In this document: positions 29,036-44,000 of the stretch, piece by piece
Layout of the letters: each line of letters starts with the position of its first letter
How positions within the stretch are numbered: position 1 is the stretch's first letter
Source of the DNA: Homarus americanus
Lineage: Eukaryota > Arthropoda > Malacostraca > Decapoda > Nephropidae
Length of the DNA stretch: 64,000 nt
Assembly: GCF_018991925.1 (NCBI RefSeq)
Contig: NW_024755055.1
Span: forward strand, 563,496-627,495
Direction of reading: 5' to 3'
Translations under genes and position numbers: made by a program
The notes under the pieces: generated by a model
Databases searched by the model: none
What the model saw: the letters and a program-made list of their open reading frames with translations, nothing else
Told to the model about the DNA's origin: nothing

Positions 29036-32000
29036 ACTAATAATACTAATAATAATTTTCAAGCTACAAGAAAACTGTAATAATATTTTAATACAAATTG
29101 ATATAAATAAAGTAAATCAAAGCATTTGGTTATTTACTCAATCATACAATAATCAACTCTGAGCTCTCAACTTATAAATACATCATATTTATTGTATGTG
29201 TTTATTTAAAATGTGTACAGAATGATGTCTTCTATATTTTGTTATCTTACAAGTAAAACAAACTTCAACTGAATTTGTGGGGAAGTAAAACCTGATGTAG
29301 ACTACTGGTAAGTCTGGGGTAACATGGATGACCCCAGACCTAGGGAGACTGGTAAACCCTCAAAACTGGTTGTTTTTGTCCCAAGGATCCTGGATTTGAG
29401 GGTCTATATACCTGTATTAATTGCATCCTGCCTTCTTGTTTTAGCATTAAACATATAAACTTCATATAGTGAATGTGAAAGATGATCCCAAAGGCCTGAC
29501 AGCCCATTATAGGTGGTGCAAGTACAGAACACTAGACTGAGCCTTCTTTCAGTATACAAGGAGGCAGTGTGGCCGACACTACACTCGAGTGCCTTAACAA
29601 CTGGATGAACTTGGGGTGCCGAGGGCATGAACTAATTACCCTAAGGTAAGAGGTGAGTTGCTGTATCCATTTGGGCACCCCACCAAGCAGATATATTTAA
29701 TGAGAGAAGTAAACATAATGATAAGAGTTAAAAATACTATACTTTACTGTATATTAAATATATACCTGTACTGGCAGTCCTCAATTTTTCAAGATCCAAT
29801 TTACAAAATTCCCGAGTTAAAAAAAAAAAAAAAAATATTTGCCCCGTATTCCGATTTACATAGAAAAAATCTGGTTACATAATTTTTTTTTCATATATTT
29901 TTTGGAAGCATCAGAAGAAGCCCTGAAGTGCTGGCACAGGCACTTCAGGGCTTCCTATACTAGACCTGGTCAGTTTATAGAAACAATTGAACTAAAAACA
30001 ACAGAGTAGTGTACTATATCAAGTGTGGTTAATTAATGTTTTAGTTATCATGACTCACAACATCACCTGAAGCAGTGGCAAGATGCTGACTCAAGATATT
30101 TTGACAATGGGAACAATGATGTGTTAAGTACCTCAGAGTTTGGTCTAATGTCAGTGGAGGAAATAAAATGTTAAATGAATAAGTCTATAATTTCTTCTTC
30201 AAATTAAACCTCATCAAAAATAAAATATAAAGTGAAAGCGAAACATCTCAAAGTACAGTCTCCCCTCGCCTTACGACGGGGTTCCGTCCCAACGACCAGG
30301 TCGTAAGTCGAATTGGTCTTAAGTCGAAAAGGGGAGAATAATACATAGAAATTCTAAATTGGGTGTCTCTTTTTCTTCTCAGCACCACGAGAACTCTCAC
30401 TTTTACAATTGCCAGCCATTTTAAAGGTATTACAAACGAAAATTTTGTCAGTACACAGCGCAATCACTAACGTCGGGACTCGAAAATACGTAACGTGAAA
30501 AAGATTTTATGCGACCGTGGCCGTCGTATGTCCGGGTTGTCGTAAGTCGAGGAAAGGAAAACACTGAGCGGGTTCAGGTACATTCAGGAGCCGTGCATGC
30601 CCAGTATTTGCCAACAGTGCGTGACAGAGACGTGATCGATCGTCGCTTAGCGAGCCGACCTTTTGGTGAAGAATATAAAGGAAACGAAGTCGGACCGATC
30701 GCCAAGCGGCAACAAGCCGATCAGTGGCTAAGAGGATAAAAAAAAAAAAAAAAAAATAACATTCCAAATAACATTTAAGTGTTCTTGCTACTGTGTAAAA
30801 ACATTCTAATAGAGAAATACCATATTATAGCTCTGTACAGTACTGTAGGAAGCTGTGAAAATACCTTTAATATAATTCTGATATTGTAGAGGGGAGGATG
30901 ACCTTACTGAATATGATTTTGACAAGGACATTATATATTTATGGTACATATTATACAATCAATGGAAGAAGGAAAAAATCATTTATAATAAGTAAGGAAA
31001 TACACGATGACTACCGAGTATGCATGGGGAAGCAGATATATTTAATGAGAGAAGTAAACATAATGATAAGAGTTAAAAATACTATACTTTACTGTATATT
31101 AAATATATACCTGTACTGGCAGTCCTCAATTTTTCAAGATCCAATTTACAAAATTCCCGAGTTAAAAAAAAAAAAAAAAATATTTGCCCCGTATTCCGAT
31201 TTACATAGAAAAAATCTGGTTACATAATTTTTTTTTCATATATTTTTTGGAAGCATCAGAAGAAGCCCTGAAGTGCTGGCACAGGCACTTCAGGGCTTCC
31301 TATACTAGACCTGGTCAGTTTATAGAAACAATTGAACTAAAAACAACAGAGTAGTGTACTATATCAAGTGTGGTTAATTAATGTTTAAGTTATCATGACT
31401 CACAACATCACCTGAAGCAGTGGCAAGATGCTGACTCAAGATATTTTGACAATGGGAACAATGATGTGTTAAGTACCTCAGAGTTTGGTCTAATGTCAGT
31501 GGAGGAAATAAAATGTTAAATGAATAAGTCTATAATTTCTTCTTCAAATTAAACCTCATCAAAAATAAAATATAAAGTGAAAGCGAAACATCTCAAAGTA
31601 CAGTCTCCCCTCGCCTTACGACGGGGTTCCGTCCCAACGACCAGGTCGTAAGTCGAATTGGTCTTAAGTCGAAAAGGGGAGAATAATACATAGAAATTCT
31701 AAATTGGGTGTCTCTTTTTCTTCTCAGCACCACGAGAACTCTCACTTTTACAATTGCCAGCCATTTTAAAGGTATTACAAACGAAAATTTTGTCAGTACA
31801 CAGCGCAATCACTAACGTCGGGACTCGAAAATACGTAACGTGAAAAAGATTTTATGCGACCGTGGCCGTCGTATGTCCGGGTTGTCGTAAGTCGAGGAGA
31901 GACTGTATATACAGTATACAGTATGCACAGAGCAGTAGAGCTACTGCTGGTGTGTCACTACCAAAGTGAGACCATATGTCTTGGCTGGGCCTCACAGTCT

Positions 32001-35000
32001 CACACTGCATCACATTAGTGGTGCAGTTTCTCACAAGTACAGTATAAAATTATCACTGAACTATATGCAATTCACTTAATGTGTTTATTATTGGCTTATA
32101 ATCATTATGTACATCAATTCTTTTTTTTTTAAGCATGTTTTGTTGCACTTTCAGACATTTGGGGATATTTTTTTTTAGGAATGTATCTCAGCTTTTGTAA
32201 TGGAAGTCTATGGCAAATGGGATCTGATTTATGAAAATAAATTTCATGAAATCTATTCAGGAGTGGAAACCTTTAGTAAATTGTGGACTGCCTGTACTAA
32301 ATACAAAGTAATGTTCTGTATACCTATACAGTATATATATGCTTTAGTGCCATGTTTGGTATGGGAGTAAAAAATGATACTAAAGTAATAATAAATACTG
32401 TATAAACAATAATAGGAAAGAAGGAATGCATTTAATAAGCAAAAACTAATGAACATAATATAGGAAGACAAAACGAAGTATTTGGGAGAACGAACCAAAC
32501 TACTGTGTACAAGAACTGTGTGAACGGAAATATATCTAGTATGGGAAATAATTATAATTTATATGAAGAACAAATAATAACTAAAGATTTATAAAAATAA
32601 CTCAAACACTGTTATAAAAAATATATATGCAATTTATTTAAGAGTTTATCCATCAGTGTTTGGTGTCTTCAATAACTCCCTTGCTGGAGCTACTTCAAGT
32701 CTCAAAATATTATATACAGGTTACAAATAGTCATGCTAATGCTTATAAATTAAGAAACATTAAGTTGATTATTTGTAAACATCAAGAAAAACCGGTATTA
32801 AAAAATCTTCATTAAATTTTGAGCTTATTAAGTGAGTCTTAGGTAATGAGAATTATTATTTGTCCATCACATATACTTGATGAGCCAGGGAACAGCCTCT
32901 CTCGTGACTATATGCTCGGGATCATCTCTAGTGCTGGACAATGCGTACGGGTAGGATGAGGGTGCCACAATGTTAAACACTGATGTAGGCAGATATCAAA
33001 CGGAAAATATCAAATCTAAATGCACCCTCTCCTTACCTTTACAAAGTACCTTGAACGCTTGTTAAGATACAAGAAATGTTCAACTTTCAGTAAATGAATA
33101 TTAAAAGGAAATCATTCAAATAAACATGCTTATATCTTTGGAGGAAAAATACCTGAAATTATAAGAAAAAAATCCTGTTTCAGGGGAAAAAATCACAAAA
33201 AACACAAAACAACACTGGCCATCATTTAATGTACAGGGAATATCAGAGATTAATTGGTTACCAACACCTGGAAAATAAATAAAATCCACTAGCTATTGGT
33301 GTATGTATACCTGTTGATATACAAGTAGCACAAAAACCTATCATACCAAAAAAAAAAAAATCAAAGAAATGGATAAACAAACATAACCACACAACTCTCA
33401 TGAGGGATCAACATCAGCTGGTGCAAGGAAGTCTAAAATATTAGTAATGAACTGAGGAAAGAGCCAGCCTTCTCATTTTCAAGCTACTGGCATCTCAAGT
33501 TTACAGTGCTTATAACTATCACTGAAAATCATACACAAGATTAATGTTTAAGTAATGAGACTGGCAATTTCTCTTTACCAAACTTGAATTATTGTGTTTC
33601 TGTCTCTTGCTTCCCTGGTAGTGGAGGACCCCTGACTCTCCCTACCATCTAATACTCCTTCAACACCAAATGAGAAGACTGCCACCTAAATATAACTCTA
33701 GCCAAAAATAGGACTCCAAGGGTAAGTTAATGTAGACATCCACTTCTCATTATTTACAGATTAATATGGAAACATTAACAGCTGTTGACACATTACATTA
33801 TTAGAACTGTTATGATGTTCTCCTTCATTAACTACTGACATAAGGCTGTGTGCCATTATGACCTTATGGATTACAAGGTACTTTTGAGATGAAGGCAGTC
33901 ATAATAAAAATGAGAAAATTGTATTGAAGGGAATCAAATTTCACTCAGAAATTATATATATGATCAATGTCAAATTTACCCCAGCCCTTATAGGCCCTAA
34001 CCTTAGTAGGCTCCAACCCTACCCCAGTAGGCTCAAACCCGAATGCTATTAGGCCACAATGATAATGGGTACCTTAGGAAGTTAGGCTAGGCAAAGGCCC
34101 ATTTGATCATCAACTATGCATAAGTACAGTAGTCATGAATGTTTTATTTAAGTAAGAGCCAAATCAGTAGATTTCTTTTGCACTGCTGATGGTTCTGGAA
34201 GTGGACGTAGTATAAGAACTAAAATGTTTGGAGTAGAATTGATATTTTCCATCTTATTCACAATGTGAGAAAAGGCACAAAATTTCAGTTAACTCTCAAA
34301 CACATCCTCAGCCTCCTCTTAGTATTAAATGGTTCCTGGTAAAAACAGAACTACAGTACTTTAATAATAACACTATAGTTGATAAGTATTTTCATCGATG
34401 TGACAGAAAGAGATGAAAGCAAGAGAGAAAGGTGGTGCAATGGGACACAAGACACTGGGAGGTACAGTAGCTGCCATTTACTGTTGGGATTTCAGAAGTT
34501 GCAAAGATTGGAAGAATGTACAAAGAGAAAGTTGAAATAATAAAGATAAATAAGATAGGAAAATAAAAAGTAGGAGGCAAGGTATTTCATTATGTTTGGG
34601 AAAAGTGACAGCAAGTGAAACAATTAGTGATGAATTCAAACATAGACTAACAGAGCAAAAGGAAGTACTGTAATACATTCAAAGAAAACTTGAGACAGAC
34701 AGACAAGAGACTTATGTTAAAGGAAGTAACAGTTGGATATAGAGAAATCATGAGTCAACATTATTATAAGAGCATAAAACAATGACTTGTGATGTACAGG
34801 TAATTAAAAGAAGCAAATTAGATGGAACAGAAATGATGTATACTTGATAAACATATTTACTATTTTCAGTTCCTGGCTATCAATTCTCTTTCCTTTTATA
34901 ACTTCCTTCACTCACCCAGAAAAACAATACTGTACAGAGTATTTGTCACAGTCAGAGGCAAACCCCACACTCTCTCTAGCTACCGTATGGATTGGTTACC

Positions 35001-38000
35001 TGCACTGTGAATAAGTATTTGAAGAGGCCGAGGATTATGGTGGTCCCTAAGTTAAGTCTTTAAACAAACACAAATAGAACAATCTAGTCCAAAGATCAAT
35101 AAAGGGTGGAATCATTTTTCTATTACCAGATACAGTGGGGTATGCTATAACGAACGGATCCTACTACGAATATTCCTATAACAAACGGTTTTACCTATAA
35201 AATTGAGAATGTTATAACGAACGCAACTCCTACAACGAACGCGGATGAATACCGGACTATTTCGTCTGGCGCATGAATATTGTTGTACCGCTGCTTCCAG
35301 CAAGAGTGTCAGGCGCCATATTGGTTCATTGTGTAGTCAGTGCACCACTGAACTTGTTGAAATTTCGTCTTTTGATGTGGAAATTCGTGTCATTTGTATA
35401 ACTATTTTGTTATACAAGTGTACAATTGTAACAATGAATCGTCAAAAGTGAGTGAGAAAGGTAATAACCCTTGAAACTATGAAAGAAATTATAAATAAAC
35501 AGACAAAGTGCCTGTAAGACAGTCACCAAAGAGGGCTAGGAAGGATGACTCCTCCCCTTCCACCTCTTCTCCATAATTCTCTCCTCCACCCCTCCTCCTC
35601 TGCCTCCTGTCCTGTATGCTGAACAACACTAAGGTAAGATAAAGTACCGTATTTTTTACAATTTCCACAGATATTTTTCAGTGTTAAGTGGTTGTATTTG
35701 GGGGCCTGGAACGGATTAATCCTATAACGAACGAATGCTATAATGAGCGAGGTTCTAGAACCAATTAGATTCGTTATAGCATACCCCACTGTAAAAGAAA
35801 ATTCGATTCCTGAAACAAATTGAACAAGCTCAGATGTCAGTTGAATTAGAATCTTGTTAGACATAAAATTGATCTATACTTCACAGACCATCATCCATTT
35901 TCCCTTTTACAATTTTCATCTTTTTTATTGTGGCTGCTAATACAACCGCATTTATAAAGCCAGTTCAGTTTCATCTACATTACACCTCCGACATGCAATG
36001 CTACTTGCACCTTATGTTACCGCAGTTACCGTGTCCTGTGGAAAGGCACAGTGAGTAATATCTGGACACACCAAACCTTCATTTATCTCATGTTATCTTT
36101 AGGAAAATAATCAATATTATTAACTATTTCAACTCTATGATTAAAAAGACTTTATAACTGGACTAATTTCTTTCAGCTTTCTGAGATTCTTACGGTCAAA
36201 TGGAAAGATCATCACTAACTTTTGAAAGGTTGTATTATTAAAGAACTAATCTGTATACAGTACTACACACTGAACTACACTGGCTGCAAAAAAAACTGAT
36301 ACCTGTTAGCCTACAACAAGATTAAACTGATACTGAAACCAAATGTTATTAATACTGTATGGAAAATGCCAAGCCCTATCTACTGTATGTATAAATCCCT
36401 ATTAAAAAAAAGAATCAGCCTACAGCTCAAGATTTTATAGAGGAGGAAGGGAGATATATTATCGTAATTAGTGAGAGAATACACGTCACTGCTCATATCT
36501 CTTGTTTATGTTAAAAAATTCCCTTTCTAGTTATGGGTCAAGCTACAGGGTTCAGGGAATTTAACACCATTGAAGAAGTTGGACTTATTTTTCATTCACA
36601 AAACTATATTATGGTGAGTCAGTCCAGATACTGAGAGGATTTATGGGGAGAGAAAGAGATAAACAGAGAGAGAGAGAGAGAGGAGAGAGAAGAGAAAAGA
36701 AGAGAAAAGAAGAGAGAGAAGAGGAGACAGGTAGGCCTCTATACCATCACTGTGCTACAAGACTAAGAGGGAATATTACATTATATAAGATTTATCACCA
36801 CATGGAAATCAGGAATGTTTAGATGATAAAAAAAAAGGAAACAAGAGATTAATGTACAAACTGATAATTACTATAATGTATAAACATGATGCATCAAGTG
36901 AATGACATAAAAAAAATATGTAATATACCCATTCCTGTATTCTATGAGGTAAGACACTTCACTTGAAACTGAAGCGGGGTCATGAAGATAACAATAATAA
37001 GTAATTTTTTTTTTAAAGGGGAGGGAAACATTGCAGTAAGTGGTCACTCCTCTTACCTCCATGTCTGACTAATGTACCGTACTTAACACTGCTCCCTGTA
37101 TGATGGACCTACTCGGGGGTATCAGAGAGCCGGTGGGTCTGACTTAATCAACATATAAGTATTGAGAGCATAACTACTGTAGGGGGGGAGGGGGGGGTGG
37201 TGTACCAGTTCATACAAAGATCTTTTAAATTTACACCTACAAGCTCAACATTATGACTAAAGATGTATTATTCAGATGCCTATAGAATTCAGAGCCAATT
37301 AGGGATGTGTGACTATGACTTTAATTAGTTTACAGTAGTACATCAAATTACTGAACAACTGCATCTCTTAACTATTAAATTGGACATGTTTTTGAGGGGT
37401 ATTATATTTCACAAAAAATAATACAGGTTATCCTCATATATTTCAGAGGTTGTGTTTCCAGAGAAGGTCAACAGAAGCACAAATGGTATAAACAAAGACA
37501 AGTTTTTCCAGTAGAAGGGAGGTTATGTTCCCAGCCAGAGTCCCCATATACTCTTTATCACCAATCCATGCTATTGTTTTCTGTATGAGGAGAGGCCAGC
37601 AGGGAGGATGATGTACTGATGCCAGACTTCATAAACAGATGGCTAGTCAGGCCTGTCAGTAGCTTCAAGTATTTCAAATAATAATTTCAAATATTGCTAT
37701 CACTTCCTGGTCCATTGTTTGAATAAAAAAAGTGGTGCTGGGTGGTATAAGGATGACTCACATATTAGGATACAGATCATTAAGGTGTGAAAGGTGACTT
37801 GGGACATTACAGTATTCACAAATCAGTCTTCAGGATATTCTAATGTTATGTTATGTCCAACAGAAAATTGGATTACCAGAGAACAGGACAGGAGAGGCAT
37901 AATCAATTGTTGTCTGGACGATGAGGTATATGAAAAGTGGGATCAAAGAGGTTCCTTTTAGGCCACAGGTGAGGAACTGGAGGGGTATAATTTTGTAGCC

Positions 38001-41000
38001 AGCATTGAGCTATGTTATGGAAGAACAGCAGTGGATGTGGTGACCTTTTAATGGTCTCAGACAGGTGTTTACCCCCATATTATGAGTGTGTGAGGTTGTA
38101 CTGTATAGGGGAGAGGGGTTAATAATTCTTCAATAAATCACAAAGTCTGCTGTTGTGAACCACCTGATGCAATCATTAGTCCAGTAAAGTGATGTACTAC
38201 TGTAACCTATAGAAGTGCCTGTTATGACAATATAAGCTTTAATATCCCCAAATACAAATAAACAAAACTATACCAAGAGTCCTACATATCATGTTAATCA
38301 ATCAACAAAAATTTAGTACAGTACAGCATTTTTTTATAATTCTACTTACTGATAGAAATTGTTACTCTTAAAAGTATATTTATATATGATTCTTTCCCAC
38401 TCGAAGAAATGTTAATTCTGACAACATCTACACTGTACCCACTGACAAGCATTAACTAACCTGAGCCTAGTCATGACCACCTGAAACCACACCCAAATAA
38501 TGTGTCATCCATCAGGATATGACGGACCCACTTTTCTTAATTGCAAAAAAAAAATACAAAAAAAATCCTATAAATCAGATGCTAAAAAAATAAAAACCCT
38601 TAAAGAGGATGGACATATGGCCTAGAATTCTCGATACATCAGAAAACATAAAATATCCCAACATTCAAAGTCTTTTCCCTATTAATAGTAAACACTCATA
38701 CACTCATGATTCATCAAGCCTATAACCCAAGATCATTCGAGAACCTTTCACTTGTCAAAGATTTTACCATACTCAACATCCAACTGTCCTGCATTTAGAT
38801 TCTACCACAATTGACATTTCACTCACAATTGAATATTTACTAATATGACAATAAAGTAACAGTACATTGATAATAAAATATACAGGTTCTACTTATTTAA
38901 TCAATGTTCTATTTCTCTCTCTCAAGAAAATGATGAAGGTAATCCCACTTCATTTACACTCACATAATACAAGTAATAGCTTTTCATAATATATATAAGA
39001 CACACTAAATGTTAATATTGTGAGCCATAATTAAGAGAACTTACCTGGAAAGCAGAATAGCGGCCACCTTTACGGGGACGATTGTACGACGGAAGATGAC
39101 GACGGATGAGGTCTAACTCGTTGATGTGAAGGAGGTTATCCATGAGCAAGGAGGCAATAATCCATATACTCTGACCCCACAAGAAGAGATTCTTTGGAGT
39201 GCCTTCAGGGCTCGACTGACGATACTAAGAGGGATAAATTCACACATACTTATTCTTGTTCCTGACCAATGAAGTACAGTGTCAAAGCTCAACATTATGG
39301 ATACCTGACACACATACACAAGGAAACTGTTGAGCCTGAAATATATATAGGATCATTTTTTGTTTATTCTAGAACCCTAAATGATTAATATATTTGAGTG
39401 ACTACGTCGTTGCGAAGAATAGAAATGTTCTTTGCAGTGATCAGACTTTTTTCCTGCTAAGTTTAAGATTCCAGTTTCTGTACGTCCTAAAACATAGTAA
39501 CCATTCAAGGTTCTTGAATATAAAAGTGACAACGTATCTAAATCTGTACCGTGTTTATATTTTTCCCGGGTACTGTACAATACTTTACCTGTTTACGGAA
39601 CTGTCAATTCTTTTTCTCAAATTTCGTCATATCTTACATCTACTGTATTAAGTCATTTTACACTACACTATGTTATAAAGTATTCAAAGACTTTAAGGTA
39701 AATAATGTCAATTCTCAAAAATATTGCAGCTGTATTATAATATTTGAGTCTAAGAATACTCTGACTCTAAAGAATATTGTAATCTACTGTACACAAGACC
39801 ATCATGAGTTTACTGTATGTAGAGAAGCATCAAGGACTTAAACCCACCTGAGAGCCTGGTTCAGCCTGCTCATCCTCCACGTTGTCTTTGTGGACAAAGT
39901 AGTACATCGGGATCACTGGATCTGTTAAGTACAAAAAATAATGTCTTCAGTTGCTTATTTAGGTCTTGTTTTATCAAAGATTATGATCAAACATTACATC
40001 TTCTCTATAACTGGTGATGCACAAATGGAACCTAAATGGCATCAAGACAGCATTAAGACCACTGTAATGTATATTAGAGCAATATGAATTTCCTAATTCG
40101 TTGTTAAAGAAAAAAAAAAGCAATGGACAGATTTTTGAGAACCTGGCAGCAGATCTGTTTGCTTGCCTAAATCTTAATATGTCAAATGAAACATCTTTAG
40201 TACTACAGAGAAGGGAGGTTTACAATATACTATGCATACGCTTGTAAATGCTACTGAACATTATTATTTTCTATGGTAGGACAATATCTAGGTTATGAGA
40301 TTGACAATGTTGCCAGAAAGGTGAGCAAACTGCTGACAGAACCACAGCAGAGTTCACAAGTCTTTGCTTAACTCTAGCCTAAGAGGAGAGGAATCATTGT
40401 TTACTGAACTCCTGTTGTGATGCATCAACATACCAAGTTTAATTAAAATCCATTAATATAAATTATCATGTTTACAATCACCAGCAGCATGGACATACAA
40501 CACCGTGTATTCCCCCATGTCCTCTTCCCAAGATGACAAGGAAGAAAAAGAGGAATGTCCCAGCTGTTGATAATGTAACCAAAAGTATGTAAAATAGATA
40601 CTGTAATTTCCCTTTTCTTGAGTTAATAATAAAGTTTCTGTTGTTGAAACTATATTTAGGTGTCCCTGTTCTGTTCCATTCACTAAGACCAAATGCAGAT
40701 GGTTCACCACCTATGGATAAGTATTCATATGGTACATAAAATTCTTGGGAGTAAACACGAGGACAATTGAGATATGGGCAGCATTATAACTACAGTATAT
40801 CCTATAAAATATCTTCAACTGGGTAAGATATGAAAGAAAGAGAAATTCCCCCGTGATTGTTATAATTAAGGGAGGACTACTAAAGATGTCAGTGGTATTC
40901 CTAATGCTACCTAAAGACCCACAGGAACAGAACAGATACTGGTAACTACACCTGGCCTTCATCTCAACTGGAAACAGAGAATATATACATTACCTCCCCA

Positions 41001-44000
41001 CTTATCTCTCTTGACCAGTGGCTTTAACTTGTTCTTGTACTCCTCTACTTGTTCTTCGTTATTCTTGAACATGCCCTCTAGGATCATGTACAAGTAGAAC
41101 AGTGGCCATTGACATTCTATCTTCTCAAATTCCTGTTCAAAAGATAAAGTCAGTCATAATATTGCACAATAACACAAGTACTTGAAGCAGTTAAACAATC
41201 AACACTCAAGAGACTATCTATCTGATGTTAATAATAAGAGTTGCATTTATAAAACACATATACTCTACCCCACAAGTGCAAAAACCAATCAGTTTGATAG
41301 TCTATTTACGTATTTCAAAAAAACATAATACTTTAATAATGATAATAATAAATCATTGCTCTTAACTAAATACTTTTTCCTTAATCCTGCTGACAACTTG
41401 GGCAACAGTGTATACATGTGAGTGGAGAGGTACACATGAGAAATGAGGATAAAAAAAAGAGGTGCAAATTATTATCAGACAACTCATGAACCCCTGAGCG
41501 AAAATGACTTAATCCCTTATGGATGATGAGATAATGCTTTAAGGTTGATGACTTAACTCCCTGAGTATAAAAACTTACTCCGTTAATTATAATAATAACC
41601 CCATACGGTACAATACCTTTGTTTCTGCACTGTGATAAAACCTCCTCCTCTTGTCTTCCAAAACTGTTCCATAACCATCCCGGTGAAACCTCTTAAACCC
41701 ATATTTGCCTTCTAGGGAACTGATGACCTGGAGAAAAACAGTGAAGTTAAACCAATAATATGTCTGGCCCTGATAAACCTCTCACCATGACCCCATATTA
41801 CAATAAGCACATCTACTGTCCCTTTAAGATGGAGTTAATTTTAATCATAAACTTGGATGGAATAGATGAACAGGCTGACAGGACAAACAAGAGTTATGTA
41901 CATTCCCTAAAATAACAAACTATACAACAACTGCATCTAGTTTAATTTCTGGATCACTAGAAGAATTTAATGAAGTTCTTTATAAAAACATCATATTTAG
42001 AAAGAAAAAAAGGTTACTATGTACAAAAAAAATCACACCAGAAACAAATACCAATTATAGGGACAGAAAAACATATATTGTAAAGTTCTTTGGGCTCTAA
42101 CCAAACATATTCTTAACTACCTGATACATTAAACAAATAAATGATATAATTCTGGTAAATACGATAGCAATAGAATAATCTTCCCACACCCTAAATATTT
42201 ATTACTCATCAAGTAAAACAGCGTAACAAATTTCCTTCTGAGCTATCAAGTCTTTCCCCAGGTAATGAACAGAAACAAGATTTATACAGTACACCTTCAT
42301 AATTTATACACACAACAGTCTACTATAGTTACTAACCTGAGACCTTGTTTTGGAGTATAACATTTGATCGTGAGTAGCAAAGGCAGGGAAGGATATAGTA
42401 CACATGAGACTTGCATCAACGTTCTGCAATGAAGAAAAGATTTGATGAATCCATTTGCTTATACACATGAGAAGGTTTGTAAAATTATTGCCATGTTAAT
42501 ACACAACTTGGCCATTTTCTTTAACTAGAAGGAAAACTACCACTAACAAGAGCTCTACCTTCTTAGCTTAACTAATTTTGTATTTTTTAATGAGCTGCAC
42601 ATTCCTCAATTCTTCTTCCTCACTTCTCCATTCATTCAACTCTACATCACACAATCTACTGGTTGTTTTAAAGTCTTACAAGAGCCATAAATGTATACTG
42701 GATCAATCAGTGTTGTAGATCTTCTCACAGTTCCTGCAATTCAAGCTAGGATAAAGTCTTACAATTTGTATGAAGAGTAGAGTTTGAAAATTAACATAAA
42801 AAGGATCTTATAAATGGCATATGGGGCCAAGTAGTTTTGTGCAAGATGGATTAAAAAGGAATCTAGCAAGATGCATGATGTCTTCCAATTTGAATAAGTG
42901 GAGCACTGCAAATTACACAGGGAGGAGAGTTTCATAACTTGTATGAGATGATGGATGAATCTTACAACCAGCAAAAGGGGATAGATCTTATATTTTAAGA
43001 GGAGGTGGATCTTGCAAATTTATGGGAAGGAAGAATCTCCTGAAGAAGAGAATTTTACAACTTGCATTAGGAGGAAACCTTGCAATATATATGAGGAAAA
43101 GAAGAGTTGTAATATGCATGAGGAGGAGAACTCTTGCAATTTTCATGAGAAAGAGTAGTTACTAGTGTTGATCTTGCAACGTACATACAGTCTTGCAATT
43201 TGCATAGGAAAGGGTATTCTTACAATCTTTATGATGAAAAGTAGTCATGCAATGTGTATGAGAAGGAGTCTTTGCAATCTGAATGATGGGAACAGTCTTG
43301 TAATTTACTGAGAGGGAATGACAAGGATAATAAATGTGGTTGAGGATAAATGAATAAATATCAACAACACTCAGGACAGGAGTAAAGTGGTTACCTTAGA
43401 GCTGGACTCCCGGGGTAACAACGTCTCAAAGATGCTGCGGTTACGGTTGTGTGCATCAATGTCCACAAAGATGACAGACCAAGAGGCACCTTTCTCTCCA
43501 AAAAGGTTACAACCATTGATGGCTTCCAAGGCTGCCTTAGCCATCCCAATAGAGCTGCCAGTGGGGGAAATAATAACTTTTTGATGTGTTTTAACTTACA
43601 TGGAAGGTGGGAATAATATCAGTAACAAGTGAAATGACAAATGAATGACTCAAGATCAAGAGGTCTCCACTGTTGGCTAAATTGTTGAGATCGTAACCCC
43701 TACACTTCCACCCATTGTTGATTAGTATTTCCTGTTAACTATTAAATACTTCTTGTCTTTTATACTTATTACCACCAAGTACCTCCTAAAATAAAACTTC
43801 TTGAAACAAACACACATTTAGAGGTACATATCATAAACATATTAACCCACATTAGTCATCTCCATACAAGTAAAGAAAGAGAGTCAAGCCTGATTACCTG
43901 GCATGTAATTCTGGGGTGCCATTGTTGTACTTGCTACCACGTTCCCACATCCCAAAATCCGGAGTCCTGTAAGCTCTCTCCACATAATACACAAGATTCT

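Larger units (their letters stand above)
25248..39044 (-). other. Largest PHKB intron (13.8 kb)
   Basis: Direct phase-0 joining of exons 11 and 12 matches the family, so no PHKB exon is missing here. It contains a 32-bp tandem repeat, the (AAT)n/poly-A array, an 869-bp duplicated block with TIR elements, a TIR element at 35133-35791 and a short coding-like island at about 32880-32985. Confidence 0.7.

Noticed and set aside
28835..29062. Poly-Ile, Phe and Tyr open frame
   Set aside because: Translation of (AAT)n and poly-A.
30509..30739. Plus-strand open frame with [11 protein letters not shown]
   Set aside because: It covers the SINE-like sequence and a broken TIR end; no protein features.
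32881..32990. Treating the island as an extra PHKB exon between exons 11 and 12
   Set aside because: Exons 11 and 12 join directly in phase 0 and match the family; possible acceptors of the island are in another phase and its frame ends in a stop.
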